DNA of 45,578 nucleotides. It comes from Enterobacteriaceae bacterium RIT714 (lineage in GTDB: Bacteria > Pseudomonadota > Gammaproteobacteria > Enterobacterales > Enterobacteriaceae). Location: the NCBI GenBank assembly GCA_009668015.1, contig WJYB01000018.1:1-45578 (forward strand), given 5' to 3'. The number at the start of each line of letters is the position of its first letter. Position 1 is the first letter of the stretch. The position numbers and the translations under genes are program-made. Shown here piece after piece: positions 1 through 9,340 of the stretch. Below the pieces are notes generated by a model. The model saw nothing but the letters and a program-made list of their open reading frames with translations. It did no database searches and was not told the DNA's origin.

Positions 1-101
1 ATGTCATTGCATGCAACTAAAAATAGTTAACCGGCATTAGAACAACAATTGGCAAGGTAATATGTTTTTCTTATATTGAAATATTGTATTGTCAGGAATA
101 A

Positions 102-617
102 CTAAAACGGACACCTTATAGGTAGATACAGAATGACACGCTTGTCGTGCTGCAACAAAAATCGTGTTCGGCAGCGGGAGCGAGAAAACCTGTCGCGGAA
201 CTCGTCAGGAATGAATACGCCTGAGATGTGTTGATTAATATTGTCCGCAACGACGGGAGAATGACCGCCATAAATGGAAACGGCGACGACTTCAATCGCT
301 GCTGTTGTTTGCCCTGGGTAGTCACATTCAAGCCGTTGAACAAAATTGCGAGCTGGCAACTTTGCCAGGTTGCGGGTACCTGAAACAGGGTTAAAAACAT
401 GCCCTGCCACAGTGAAAGGATTTGCACGGTTTAACGGCATATCTTTCGATATAGCGGTATATGTGCTTTCCGGAGCATCTCCATAAAGTGCCTCCGTGGT
501 GTTAGCTGAATCAGCTCTGACAGCTATTGTGCTGATATTGAAAGTCATTTCTCCGGTTGCGCCGGAAAAAGTCACCTGGACTGAGTGATACCATATAAAA
601 AAATGATTAAAGCGCAT
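102..617 (-). CDS. Doubtful hypothetical ORF, 171 aa
   Basis: An open frame of 171 codons starts with ATG at 617 and has only a weak GA-rich stretch as ribosome binding site. I do not recognise the product. There is no clear signal peptide, membrane segment or known motif. The middle (about residues 15-120) is rich in Ser, Thr, Val and Asn and could be beta-rich. The C-terminal 35 residues are Arg-rich and look less protein-like, which may mean a frameshifted or decayed end. The surrounding DNA is AT-rich compared with the cas operon to its right, so this may be acquired or degenerate material. It could also be a chance ORF. Confidence 0.25.
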   Translation of the reverse strand: MRFNHFFIWYHSVQVTFSGATGEMTFNISTIAVRADSANTTEALYGDAPESTYTAISKDMPLNRANPFTVAGHVFNPVSGTRNLAKLPARNFVQRLECDYPGQTTAAIEVVAVSIYGGHSPVVADNINQHISGVFIPDEFRDRFSRSRCRTRFLLQHDKRVILYLPIRCPF

Positions 618-994
618 ATGTCTTTCATATAGAACACCACGATAATTATTTTTCTGTCTGGTATTTCAATGCTGAAAAAAATAAGATATATCGCTTATTT
701 TGTTTATCATTTTGCTTAAGGATATTTTCCTGGTGAATATACCATTATTGGCGTGCGTCTGAGCGAACATCGTAACGGAACCCTTATGAAAACAGAGGCG
801 GAGAAACATCTTGAAATTATTAAATTGGTAAGTGGATAACATTGCAAGGGTGAGCTACAGCTAATGGAGATAATTACATTTGCTTTCTTTTGGAAATGTC
901 AGTCAGAGGTATGCTCTGTCCGTTTGAGGCGATTTCCGTGTCTAAAGGATGAGTTGGCATTGTGACAAATGCTATTTAAAGGGGTTTTATTTTC
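618..994. other. AT-rich intergenic region before cas1, possible gene remnant
   Basis: This stretch holds no convincing gene. A short frame from 720 to 839, with an internal ATG at 786, encodes about 39 residues ending in a Lys/Glu-rich helix. It has no start with a good ribosome binding site upstream, so it could be the tail of a decayed gene. The cas operon promoter should lie between about 840 and 980. I could not fix a -35/-10 pair with confidence. No CRISPR repeat copy is present on this side of the cas genes. Confidence 0.4.
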
Positions 995-1966
995 ATGCTT
1001 ATGCCATCCGATTTGAAAACTATTCTTCACTCTAAACGTGCCAATATCTATTACCTGCAATATTGTCGCGTGCTGGTCAACGGCGGGCGGGTGGAGTATG
1101 TCACCGAGGAGGGAAAATCCTCGCTCTACTGGAATATCCCCATCGCCAACACCACCGTAGTGATGCTGGGAACCGGCACTTCGGTGACCCAGGCGGCGAT
1201 GCGTGAATTTGCGCGGGCGGGAGTGCTGGTCGGTTTTTGTGGCGGCGGTGGAACACCCTTATATTCGGGCAATGAGATGGATATTGATATTTCCTGGATC
1301 ACGCCGCAAAGTGAATATCGCCCGACAGAGTATCTTCAAAACTGGGTTTCCTTCTGGTTTGATGAAAATAAACGGCTTGCTGAGGCAAAAGTTTTTCAGC
1401 AGGTTCGCATTGAACAAATTGAGCGGCACTGGCTGAGCAATAAAATGCAGCGTGAAAATCGTTTTGAGCTTACCTCTTCACTGCTTGTTGATAAATTAGG
1501 TCGCTTCCGTGAGGGCATCGCCGCAGCGAATTCACAGAATGAATTAATGCTTCAGGAAGCGCTGCTCACCAAAGCACTTTATAAACTTGCCAGCAATGCG
1601 GTTCACTATGGCGATTTTACCCGCGCAAAGCGGGGCAGTGGTTCGGACCTCGCCAATCGTTTCCTTGATCATGGTAATTACCTTGCATATGGCCTGGCCG
1701 CAGTTGCGACATGGGTCACGGGGATCCCGCAAGGTTTGGCCGTGCTGCACGGTAAAACCCGACGCGGCGGGCTGGTGTTTGATTTGGCTGACCTGATTAA
1801 AGATGCGCTGGTGTTACCGCAGGCTTTTATTGCCGCAATGGAAGGTGAAGACGAACAAACGTTTCGTCAGCGCTGCATTACCGGTTTTCAACAATCGGAA
1901 GCGCTGGATCTATTGATAACCTCGCTGCAAAAAACCGCACAGTCCTTCGGGCAGCCGCGCACATGA
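995..1966 (+). CDS. cas1: CRISPR-associated endonuclease Cas1, type I-F
   Basis: Cas1 is the integrase that, with Cas2, inserts new spacers at the leader end of the array. The 323-aa length is normal for the I-F subtype (about 324 aa in Pseudomonas aeruginosa). The metal-binding residues are visible as E188, H252 (in LHGKTRRGG) and D263/D266 (in FDLADL), two residues off the P. aeruginosa numbering. A purine-rich AAAGGGG lies about 10 nt before the ATG at 995; a second in-frame ATG at 1001 is also possible. The stop codon overlaps the cas2-3 start by four bases (ATGA), which indicates translational coupling. It is the first gene of a six-gene operon. Confidence 0.97.
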   Translation: MLMPSDLKTILHSKRANIYYLQYCRVLVNGGRVEYVTEEGKSSLYWNIPIANTTVVMLGTGTSVTQAAMREFARAGVLVGFCGGGGTPLYSGNEMDIDISWITPQSEYRPTEYLQNWVSFWFDENKRLAEAKVFQQVRIEQIERHWLSNKMQRENRFELTSSLLVDKLGRFREGIAAANSQNELMLQEALLTKALYKLASNAVHYGDFTRAKRGSGSDLANRFLDHGNYLAYGLAAVATWVTGIPQGLAVLHGKTRRGGLVFDLADLIKDALVLPQAFIAAMEGEDEQTFRQRCITGFQQSEALDLLITSLQKTAQSFGQPRT

Positions 1967-4900
1967 ATGTTCTGCTGATCTCCCGGTGCAGCAAAAATGC
2001 CAGAGTGGAAAGCTGCCGTATTCTGGACCAGTTTGCCGAACGCAAAGGTGATGGCGCGTGGCAAACGGCGATCACCCTTGAGGGGCTGGATACGTTGCGC
2101 CGTTTGCTGCGTAAAACGGCGCGCCGCAATACCGCCGTCGCCTGTCACTGGATTAAAAAAAGCGGGCAGACCGATCTGTTGTGGATTGTGGGCAACCTTC
2201 GCCGTTTCAGCGTCACGGGCTCCGTACCCACCCATCACACCTCAAGAGACATCCTGCGCAGCCAGCACGAATCCCACTGGCGCAGCACGGAAAGTATTGC
2301 GCTGCTGGCGGGCATTGCCGGTTTGTTTCACGATTTTGGTAAAGCCGGGTCGTTGTTCCAGGCCGGGTTACAGGGCAAAGCAGATAAATCGTACCAGCCT
2401 TTTCGCCACGAGTGGATCTCGGTGCGGTTGTTCCAGGCGTTTGTCGATAAGCAATCGGACAAGCAGTGGCTGGCGAAACTCGGAGAACTGAGTGCTGCTG
2501 ATGAAACCGCCTGGTTAGAGAGTCTGCAAAACGATCCGCCGGAAGGAGGAAGCAGCCCGTTTACAGAAATGCCGCCTGTGGCACAGGCCGTGATGTGGCT
2601 GATCCTCTCTCATCACCGTTTGCCGCACTATCCTGGACGAAACTCTCCCTCGCTCGATAAGGAAGCGAACTGGTTAACTCGCCAGCTTAACGTGGAGTGG
2701 AACGCCCTCAATCACCAGAAAGATCACTGGAAACATGCCGATTTTCAGCGCGCCTGGACATTCCCTTCCGGTACGCCGCTGCAAAGCCGTACCTGGCGGG
2801 AGAAAGCGCGGCAGCTGGCAAAGCGCGCTGCGCATGCCATTTCACTTTATGATTTCGGCGCACTGGATCAGCATTTTACCATTCATCTGGCACGTCTGGC
2901 GCTGATGCTGGCGGATCACCATTATTCATCTCAGCCGCCCGTCCTCGGCTGGCAGGATGAGGCGTATCAGGCCTGGGCGAATACCGACCGACAGACCCGG
3001 CAGTGCAAACAAAAACTGGACGAGCACACCATTGGCGTGGGCCATCACGCGCTTCTTCTTGGGCGCATGCTGCCTGGTTTGCGCGTCTGTCTGCCCGCCA
3101 TTACCCGACATAAAAAATTCCGGGAACGGGCTGTATCTGAGCGCTATCACTGGCAAAACAAGGCCGGGGATCTGGCCCAAAAGCTGAGAGACAGTTCGCG
3201 TAAGCACGGCTTTTTTGGCGTGAATATGGCCTCAACCGGCTGCGGCAAAACGCTCGCTAACGCACGCATCATGTATGCCCTGGCCCAGGAAGAAGAAGGC
3301 TGTCGTTTCACCGTAGCGCTGGGCCTGCGAACGCTGACGCTGCAGACGGGAGACGCGTTGCGCGCCCGCCTCGGCCTTGGCGAGGACGATCTTGCGGTGC
3401 TGGTCGGTTCCTCAGCGGTGCGGGATCTGCACCAGCCGCACACACAGCCGGATCCCGATGAGAGCAGCGCATCGGCAGAGGCATTTTTTGAACAGCATCA
3501 GTATGTGCACTACGACGGCACATTGCCCGACGGCCCGCTGCGCCATGTTATTGGCGGCGATAAGAAACTCAGCCAGCTGGTCAGCGCCCCGGTTCTGGTG
3601 GCGACGATTGACCATCTGATGCCTGCCACCGAAGGCGTGCGCGGCGGCAGGCAGATTGCGCCCATGCTGCGGCTGTTAACCAGCGATCTGGTACTGGATG
3701 AACCGGACGATTTTGACGTGAGCGACCAGCACGCCCTGTGCCGCCTGGTTCACTGGGCGGGGATGCTCGGCTCGCGCGTGTTGCTCTCTTCCGCCACGCT
3801 GCCGCCCGCTCTGGTGACGGCCTTGTTCACGGCTTACTGCTCCGGGCGTAAAGCTTATCAGCAGGCCAGTAGCGAACCCGATTTACCTCTCGAGGTGAAT
3901 TGCGCCTGGTTTGATGAATACGACACGGGTGAATATGCGGGCCGTTCACCGGCCGACTTTTTAGAGAAACATAATGCCTTCGCAAGCCAGCGCGCGAAAC
4001 GCTTAGGCGAAGAAACCGTTTTGCGCCGGGCAGAGATAGTCACGGTTTCCCCCATATCTTCCCGGCCGGATGTGGTTGTTGCAGCGCTCGCCGATGTGCT
4101 GCATCGGGAAATCCTCAATCTGCATGCGTCGCACCGTCAGGTGAATGACAACGGACAAACCGTCTCGCTCGGCTTGGTGCGTATGGCAAACATCAACCCG
4201 CTGGTGGCTACCGCCCGGGCGCTGATGAGCATCGCTTCCCCGGATAACACCTGTATTCATTACTGCGTGTACCACAGCCAGCAGCCGCTTGCGGTGCGTG
4301 CGCACATCGAAAAACAGCTCGACGGGGCTTTTACCCGCGACAGGGAAAACCCGCTCACGCTTCACCCGGACATTGTTTGCAGGATGGAACGGCATCCGGC
4401 GCAGCATCATATATTTGTGGTGCTCGGCACGTCCGTCATCGAAGTCGGGCGCGACTGGGACGCATGCTGGGGAATTATCGAACCGAGCTCGATGCGGTCG
4501 CTGATTCAATTCGCCGGGCGCATACAGCGCCACCGTCAGATCCCTCCTCGTCAGCCGAACATGCTGATCCTCAATAAAAACGTGAAGGCGCTGCGTGAGA
4601 CCAACAACGAGAGCCCGGCCTACTGTAACCCCGGCTTTGAATCCGCCAATTTCCGGCTCAACAGCCACGATCTGACTGACCTCCTCAAGCCTGAGGAATA
4701 CCACGCGATCAATGCCATTCCACGCATTCTGAACGGGGCCGTGCGCGGCAATCGTTTTGACAGTCTGAGCGTGCTGGAGCACTCGCGTACGCGGGAGGAA
4801 CTGCTTGCCCAACGGGATGATGTGCCGGTGGCGGCGCACTGGTGGCGGCTGCCGGTGAACTGGAGCGGCGAGCTCCAGCGCCGCACGCCGTTTCGTCAGT

Positions 4901-5217
4901 CTCAGCCGGAAGAACAGTTTTTTCTGTGGATGGAAGAGGAGAGCGATGAGCCGATCTTTTCGTTGAGCGAAGAAGGTAAGGCCAGTGGAAAAGACGCCGG
5001 GCAGTTTAACGCCTGCGCTCTGGAAATGGCGGAAGGTGTAAGCGCGTGGATCGATACCGATTACGCCACGGTGCTGCTGGCGCTGGCCGAATCGCGTGAC
5101 ATGGAACTGCGCGACGTCTGCCAGAAATACGGCGAAATCAATCTACGCACCAGTCAGGCGGAGTCGACTGAAGCCTGGCTGTGGCATCCGGCGTTGGGTG
5201 TGTTCAGGGAACTTTAA
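1963..5217 (+). CDS. cas3: Cas2-Cas3 fusion nuclease-helicase, type I-F
   Basis: This is the 1084-aa I-F effector nuclease that unwinds and degrades DNA marked by the Csy complex, and it also supplies Cas2 for adaptation. The N-terminal 90 or so residues are the Cas2-like domain. The HD nuclease motif is H123-D124 in LFHDFGKAG. The SF2 helicase has Walker A STGCGKT at residues 424-430, the Walker B variant DEPD at 579-582, and motif VI QFAGRIQRHR at 849-858. All these are intact, so the protein should be active. It overlaps cas1 by four bases and is followed 21 bp later by csy1, as expected for type I-F1. Confidence 0.97.
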   Translation: MNVLLISRCSKNARVESCRILDQFAERKGDGAWQTAITLEGLDTLRRLLRKTARRNTAVACHWIKKSGQTDLLWIVGNLRRFSVTGSVPTHHTSRDILRSQHESHWRSTESIALLAGIAGLFHDFGKAGSLFQAGLQGKADKSYQPFRHEWISVRLFQAFVDKQSDKQWLAKLGELSAADETAWLESLQNDPPEGGSSPFTEMPPVAQAVMWLILSHHRLPHYPGRNSPSLDKEANWLTRQLNVEWNALNHQKDHWKHADFQRAWTFPSGTPLQSRTWREKARQLAKRAAHAISLYDFGALDQHFTIHLARLALMLADHHYSSQPPVLGWQDEAYQAWANTDRQTRQCKQKLDEHTIGVGHHALLLGRMLPGLRVCLPAITRHKKFRERAVSERYHWQNKAGDLAQKLRDSSRKHGFFGVNMASTGCGKTLANARIMYALAQEEEGCRFTVALGLRTLTLQTGDALRARLGLGEDDLAVLVGSSAVRDLHQPHTQPDPDESSASAEAFFEQHQYVHYDGTLPDGPLRHVIGGDKKLSQLVSAPVLVATIDHLMPATEGVRGGRQIAPMLRLLTSDLVLDEPDDFDVSDQHALCRLVHWAGMLGSRVLLSSATLPPALVTALFTAYCSGRKAYQQASSEPDLPLEVNCAWFDEYDTGEYAGRSPADFLEKHNAFASQRAKRLGEETVLRRAEIVTVSPISSRPDVVVAALADVLHREILNLHASHRQVNDNGQTVSLGLVRMANINPLVATARALMSIASPDNTCIHYCVYHSQQPLAVRAHIEKQLDGAFTRDRENPLTLHPDIVCRMERHPAQHHIFVVLGTSVIEVGRDWDACWGIIEPSSMRSLIQFAGRIQRHRQIPPRQPNMLILNKNVKALRETNNESPAYCNPGFESANFRLNSHDLTDLLKPEEYHAINAIPRILNGAVRGNRFDSLSVLEHSRTREELLAQRDDVPVAAHWWRLPVNWSGELQRRTPFRQSQPEEQFFLWMEEESDEPIFSLSEEGKASGKDAGQFNACALEMAEGVSAWIDTDYATVLLALAESRDMELRDVCQKYGEINLRTSQAESTEAWLWHPALGVFREL

Positions 5218-5238
5218 TTTTCAATATCAGGAGCAAAT

Positions 5239-6561
5239 ATGTCGCAAAAAGGACTTACTGGCTTTGTCGTCGAATATATTGCTAAACGACGGCAAACCAG
5301 GCTCGATACTTTCGATAAAGATGCAGCGAAGCGGCTAAACGGGGCTGACGCGACGCTGGAAAGCCAGGTTTTGCAGGAACGCCGTGAACTGGAGCAGCGC
5401 TATGAAACGCAGGCCTGGCTTACCGATGCCGCCAGCCGCGCGGGGCAAATTAGCCTTGTGACGCATGCCGCCAAATTCACGCATGGCGATGCGAAAAGCA
5501 GCAGCATCTTTACGCAGACCGAGACGCAGGACGGTTATCTTTCAACGTCGACGCTGGCAAAACCGGTGGCAGACGCTGTGGGCAACGCCGCTGCGCTTGA
5601 TGTCGCCAGACTCCTGCAAACTGAAGTCGACGGTGATTCGTTGCTGGCCTGCCTCAAGCGCGGCGATGATTCAGTACTCAAATCGCTGGCTGAAAGCGAC
5701 GCGCAGCTCGCGCTCTGGATTGATGGATTTTCTCGCGCATTAACCACTAAACAGCCCACGTCCCATAAGCTTGCCAAACAGGTCTATGTTCCGGTGGGTG
5801 AGGGTTACCATCTGCTGAATCCGCTGTTTTCCTCTTCGCTTGCCCAGGCGATGCATCAGCGCATGGTGGCGCTGCGTTTTAGTGAAGAAAGCAAAGCGGC
5901 CTGGCAGGCCCGACGCGATAAAAAATGGCATCCGCAACCGCTGGTGGTGTTCCCCAACACGGCGGTAATGAATTTCGGCGGCACCAAACCGCAAAATATC
6001 TCGGCGCTTAACAGCAGCCGGGGAGGGCGAGTCTGGCTGTTATCCTCCGCTGCGCCGCAGTGGGAAGTGCAGGATAAACCGCCATTAGGCAGCAAAACGA
6101 TTTTTGGTCAGGGGCCGTTTGAGCGCCACACACGTCAGATCCGCCGTCGTTTAACGGACCTGCTGATCAAAACCGGTGATTATAACAACGTGGTTATTCG
6201 CCGGCAGCGCGACAGCTATATGGACGAAATCATCGACATTCTGTTTAACGTCGCCGCCGACATCCAGCGTCGTGACTGGGCGGGTTGGACGCAGAACGAA
6301 AAATGCCAGCTTAAAACGCATCAAAAGCTGTGGCTTGACCCGTGGCGCGCGGAAACCGACGCTTCTTTCTTGAACGAACGCGACAAAGACGAGTGGCAGG
6401 AGGCGGTGGCGGATGATTTTGCCCTCTGGCTCAACAGCTATCTTCGCCGCGCGGAATTGAAAGTTGGCCAAACCGAACGTCGCGAGTGGCAGACCAAACC
6501 GCTTTTCCGACGCAGGCTGCGGGAAATGGAGCAGGCGATCAGGAGCTATCACAATGCGTAA
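5239..6561 (+). CDS. csy1: Csy1 (Cas8f), large subunit of the I-F surveillance complex
   Basis: Csy1/Cas8f (440 aa) pairs with Csy2 at the 5' handle end of the crRNA; in the family it recognises the GG PAM and recruits Cas2-3. Assignment is by overall sequence and its fixed place between cas3 and csy2. The start is well supported by AGGAG six or seven bases before the ATG. Its last codons overlap the csy2 start by 8 bp. Length agrees with other enterobacterial Cas8f proteins and no frameshift is seen. PAM-contacting residues were not mapped. Confidence 0.93.
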   Translation: MSQKGLTGFVVEYIAKRRQTRLDTFDKDAAKRLNGADATLESQVLQERRELEQRYETQAWLTDAASRAGQISLVTHAAKFTHGDAKSSSIFTQTETQDGYLSTSTLAKPVADAVGNAAALDVARLLQTEVDGDSLLACLKRGDDSVLKSLAESDAQLALWIDGFSRALTTKQPTSHKLAKQVYVPVGEGYHLLNPLFSSSLAQAMHQRMVALRFSEESKAAWQARRDKKWHPQPLVVFPNTAVMNFGGTKPQNISALNSSRGGRVWLLSSAAPQWEVQDKPPLGSKTIFGQGPFERHTRQIRRRLTDLLIKTGDYNNVVIRRQRDSYMDEIIDILFNVAADIQRRDWAGWTQNEKCQLKTHQKLWLDPWRAETDASFLNERDKDEWQEAVADDFALWLNSYLRRAELKVGQTERREWQTKPLFRRRLREMEQAIRSYHNA

Positions 6562-7498
6562 TCTCATTATTTTGCCGTGGCTGACGGTGGAAAACGCCAA
6601 CGCAGTTGCTGGCCTGACGTGGGGCTTCCCGGCGATCACCCATTTCCTCGGCTACACGCATGCGTTGTCGCGCAAACTCCAGGCCAGCCACGGGCTGCGG
6701 CTGAAAGGCTGTGGCGTTATTTGCCATCACCATCAGCTCCACGCTTACTCGTCCGGCCGCGATTACCAGTTTGCGCTGACGCGAAATCCATTAACCCGGG
6801 AAGCTAAAACCGCCTCATTCAACGAAGAGGGCCGGATGCATATGACGGTTTCACTGGTGATGGAGTGCCACGGCGAAATCGGCAATGGCGATATTGGCAT
6901 GAATAAACTGGCGGAACATCTGCACACACTGTGCCAGACGCAGAAACTGGCAGGCGGCTCGATTACCGGCCTGCGCAGGGTTCAGGTCTGTGGTATCTCT
7001 GATTTAAAAACGCGGCTTTACGGCCTGATGCCAGGCTTTGTCCTGTGCGACCGTTCGTCCTTCCTGGCTGAACACCATCAGGCGTTACAACAGACCAATC
7101 CCGACGCTGAAATGCTGGACGCGTGGCTGGACTTCGCTGCCCTGAAAATGGCCGCGCAGGACGTTGCGGATCCGCAGGAGAGCGCAGACTGGCGCTATGT
7201 GAAAAAACCGAAATCCGGTTACCTCGTTCCGTTGATGACGGGCTGGCAGCGTATTTCTCCACTGTATGAACCCGGCACGGTCAGCAATGCCCGCGACAGC
7301 GACACGCCGTTCTGTTTTGCCGAAGCGGTATACGGCATTGGGGAATGGCGCGGCGTTCATCATATTAAAACGCCCGACGATCTGCTCTGGCGCTATCACA
7401 TCACCGACACCGGTTACTACTGCCGCGGACAGGCTTTGCCGGACGATGCGCCGGAAGACGAGCTGAACGACGACACATACTTTTCAGATGAAATTTAA
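6554..7498 (+). CDS. csy2: Csy2 (Cas5f), crRNA 5' handle-binding subunit
   Basis: The protein (314 aa) starts MRNLIILPWL, typical of Csy2, with the ATG at 6554 lying inside the end of csy1. The open frame extends further upstream into csy1, but that extension has no family resemblance, and AGGAG at 6541-6545 is placed for the 6554 start. Csy2 is a Cas5-type RRM protein that forms the tail heterodimer with Csy1. The His-rich stretch CHHHQLHAYSS near residue 55 is a useful identifier. It ends 11 bp before csy3. Confidence 0.93.
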   Translation: MRNLIILPWLTVENANAVAGLTWGFPAITHFLGYTHALSRKLQASHGLRLKGCGVICHHHQLHAYSSGRDYQFALTRNPLTREAKTASFNEEGRMHMTVSLVMECHGEIGNGDIGMNKLAEHLHTLCQTQKLAGGSITGLRRVQVCGISDLKTRLYGLMPGFVLCDRSSFLAEHHQALQQTNPDAEMLDAWLDFAALKMAAQDVADPQESADWRYVKKPKSGYLVPLMTGWQRISPLYEPGTVSNARDSDTPFCFAEAVYGIGEWRGVHHIKTPDDLLWRYHITDTGYYCRGQALPDDAPEDELNDDTYFSDEI

Positions 7499-7509
7499 GG
7501 GATTAGAAA

Positions 7510-8505
7510 ATGGCTAAAAATTCTGTGATTAAAACGGCTTCGGTACTGGCATTTGAGCGCAAACTGGCAAACTCAGACGCGGTAATGTCATCCGGCAACT
7601 GGCAGGGCGCGCAATGGCAGCCGGTTCGTATTCAGGAAAAGGCGGTGCGCGGCACTATCTCCAACCGCCTGAAAAATGCGCTGGCAAGCGACCCCGCCAA
7701 ACTTGATGCGGAAATCCAGAAAGCCAACCTGCAACGGGTGGATGTCGCGGCCCTTCCGGCGGATGCCGACACCCTGAAAATGGCGTTTACCCTGCGCGTA
7801 CTGGGCAATCTTTCCATGCCATCTGTCTGTAACGACAAGCCGTATCAGGATGCGTTACAGGCGGTGATTGAAGGCTATATCGGCAAACACGGTTTCACCG
7901 AACTGGCGCTGCGCTATGCAACAAACCTCGCCAACGGGCGCTTTTTATGGCGCAACCGCGTCGGGGCAGAGCATATCAGCGTGCTCGTCAAAGGCAGTCA
8001 AACCTGGGAATTTAACGCGCACGACTACTCCCTGCGTGATTTTGACCAGCGTGACGCGCGTGTTCAGGAACTGGCCAATGAAATCGCCGCTGGTCTGAAG
8101 GGCGATTCCTTCGTCCTGTTGAACGTGGAAGCTTATGTGCGTCTGGGTCAGGGACAGGAAGTGTTTCCGTCTCAGGAACTGGTGCTGGACAGCAACAGCA
8201 CTAAAAGCAAAGTCCTTTATCAGGTTAACGACGTGGCGGCGTTGCACTCCCAAAAGGTAGGCAACGCGTTGCGCACCATTGATACCTGGCATCCGCAGGT
8301 GGGTGAGCTGGGCGCGATTGCCGTCGAGCCTTACGGTTCGGTCACCAGCCGCGGTATCGCCTGCCGTCAGCCAAAAGAGAAAATGGATTTTTATACCCTG
8401 CTGGATAACTGGGTCGTCAAAGGCGAAGAACCGGCCATTGAGCAACAGCACTATGTGATGGCGGTGCTGATCCGCGGTGGGGTGTTTGGCGAGAAATCTG
8501 AATAA
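7510..8505 (+). CDS. csy3: Csy3 (Cas7f), backbone subunit of the I-F complex
   Basis: Csy3/Cas7f (331 aa) forms the six-copy helical backbone that holds the crRNA spacer. The start follows AAGGGATTAGAAA, a good ribosome binding site. The length is close to the P. aeruginosa protein (about 342 aa). The N-terminal region (SVLAFERKL) and the central [16 protein letters not shown] segment are recognisable family features. It lies between csy2 and csy4 with short gaps, which fits co-translation; the complex needs more Csy3 than its neighbours, and this gene has the strongest Shine-Dalgarno of the four csy genes. Confidence 0.95.
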   Translation: MAKNSVIKTASVLAFERKLANSDAVMSSGNWQGAQWQPVRIQEKAVRGTISNRLKNALASDPAKLDAEIQKANLQRVDVAALPADADTLKMAFTLRVLGNLSMPSVCNDKPYQDALQAVIEGYIGKHGFTELALRYATNLANGRFLWRNRVGAEHISVLVKGSQTWEFNAHDYSLRDFDQRDARVQELANEIAAGLKGDSFVLLNVEAYVRLGQGQEVFPSQELVLDSNSTKSKVLYQVNDVAALHSQKVGNALRTIDTWHPQVGELGAIAVEPYGSVTSRGIACRQPKEKMDFYTLLDNWVVKGEEPAIEQQHYVMAVLIRGGVFGEKSE

Positions 8506-8515
8506 GGGGGCGCTT

Positions 8516-9070
8516 ATGGACAGCTACCAGGATATTCGTGTACTGCCCGATCCAGAGTTTCAGGAGCCGATGCTGATGGCGGCCTTGTTTGCCAAACTGC
8601 ATCGCGCACTGGGCGCCCGCGGGAAAGGGGATATCGGTGTCAGTTTCCCGCATCATGGAAAAACACCGGGCGGGACAATCCGACTGCACGGCACTCACGA
8701 GGCACTGGCCGCGCTGGAGTCCATGCGCTGGCGAGCCGGTCTGAACGATTACTGTGTGGCGTCGGTACTGGCACGCGTCCCGGCAGATTGTGTCTGGCGG
8801 ACCGTCGAGCGGGTACAGGTCAAAAGCAATGCTGCCCGCCTGATGCGCCGGTCGGTACGGAAAGGCTGGCTGACGGAAGAGGAAGCTGACCGTCGGGTGC
8901 TTGAGATGAAGAACCAGACCACGGATTTGCCTTTCCTGCAGCTCAAAAGCCTCTCGACCGGGCAACCGTTCCGCCTGTTTTTCCGCCACGGCGACATTCA
9001 GACAGAACGTATTAGCGGCACATTCAGCAGTTACGGTTTGAGCGTGACGGCAACAGTGCCGTGGTTCTGA
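8516..9070 (+). CDS. cas6f: Csy4 (Cas6f), crRNA-processing endoribonuclease
   Basis: Csy4 cuts the pre-crRNA after the repeat hairpin and stays bound to it. The ATG at 8516 follows AAGGGGG and gives 184 aa (187 in P. aeruginosa). With this start the catalytic residues fall at H29 (AKLHRAL), S145 (KSLSTGQ) and Y173 (SSYGLS), matching His29, Ser148 and Tyr176 of the characterised enzyme. An arginine-rich helix for the major groove of the hairpin is present at R108, R111, R112 and R115. It is the last gene of the cas operon, immediately before the leader of the array it processes. Confidence 0.96.
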   Translation: MDSYQDIRVLPDPEFQEPMLMAALFAKLHRALGARGKGDIGVSFPHHGKTPGGTIRLHGTHEALAALESMRWRAGLNDYCVASVLARVPADCVWRTVERVQVKSNAARLMRRSVRKGWLTEEEADRRVLEMKNQTTDLPFLQLKSLSTGQPFRLFFRHGDIQTERISGTFSSYGLSVTATVPWF

Positions 9071-9077
9071 ACCTTCT

Positions 9078-9106
9078 GTGCCATGCCGGCGACGCTGGCA
9101 TGGCAC
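9078..9106 (+). terminator. Hairpin after the cas operon
   Basis: A perfect 10-bp inverted repeat (GTGCCATGCC with GGCATGGCAC, 9-nt loop) starts 8 bp after the csy4 stop. No T-run follows, so it may be a weak or Rho-assisted terminator, or a 3' stabilising hairpin, rather than a classical intrinsic terminator. Confidence 0.5.
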
Positions 9107-9340
9107 GACTTCCATCGGGTCAGTTATGTGCCCAATGCCTGACTCCAACTCTCCATTTTAATCGGGAAAGCGCTCTGTGAAATCGCTGTTGAATTTACGG
9201 AAGCTGCATACCCTAATTTTGACGCTATTTGTAATGCGTTGTTTTTGCTGGCTTTAAATAATCAGGCTTTGAAAAGGGTTCTGGACAGGTAAAAGAGGAT
9301 TTTAATTATCTAATCAACAGGTTATTAGTATGGCGTTCCT
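9107..9340 (+). promoter_or_regulatory. CRISPR leader
   Basis: This AT-rich, non-coding stretch runs from the end of the cas operon to the first repeat, at the end of the array with perfect repeats. The opposite end carries degenerate repeats, so this is the leader and new spacers should enter here. It should contain the pre-crRNA promoter. TTGACG at about 9219 and TTGAAA at about 9273 are possible -35 elements, but no clean -10 partner is obvious. Confidence 0.8.
9312..9324 (+). promoter_or_regulatory. IHF site in the CRISPR leader
   Basis: AATCAACAGGTTA matches the IHF consensus WATCAANNNNTTR at every specified base. It ends 16 bp before the first repeat. IHF is known to bend the leader and guide Cas1-Cas2 integration in type I-E, and is also reported for I-F systems, so the role is inferred from family knowledge and position. 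Confidence 0.65.

Noticed and set aside
1..994. A second CRISPR array on the cas1 side, common in I-F loci
   Set aside because: I looked for the repeat halves (CTGCCGTACAGGCAG, CTTAGAAA) and found none in this interval.
4003..4839. 278-codon minus-strand frame within cas3
   Set aside because: Antisense to the helicase C-terminal domain; composition is His/Arg/Val-rich shadow sequence.
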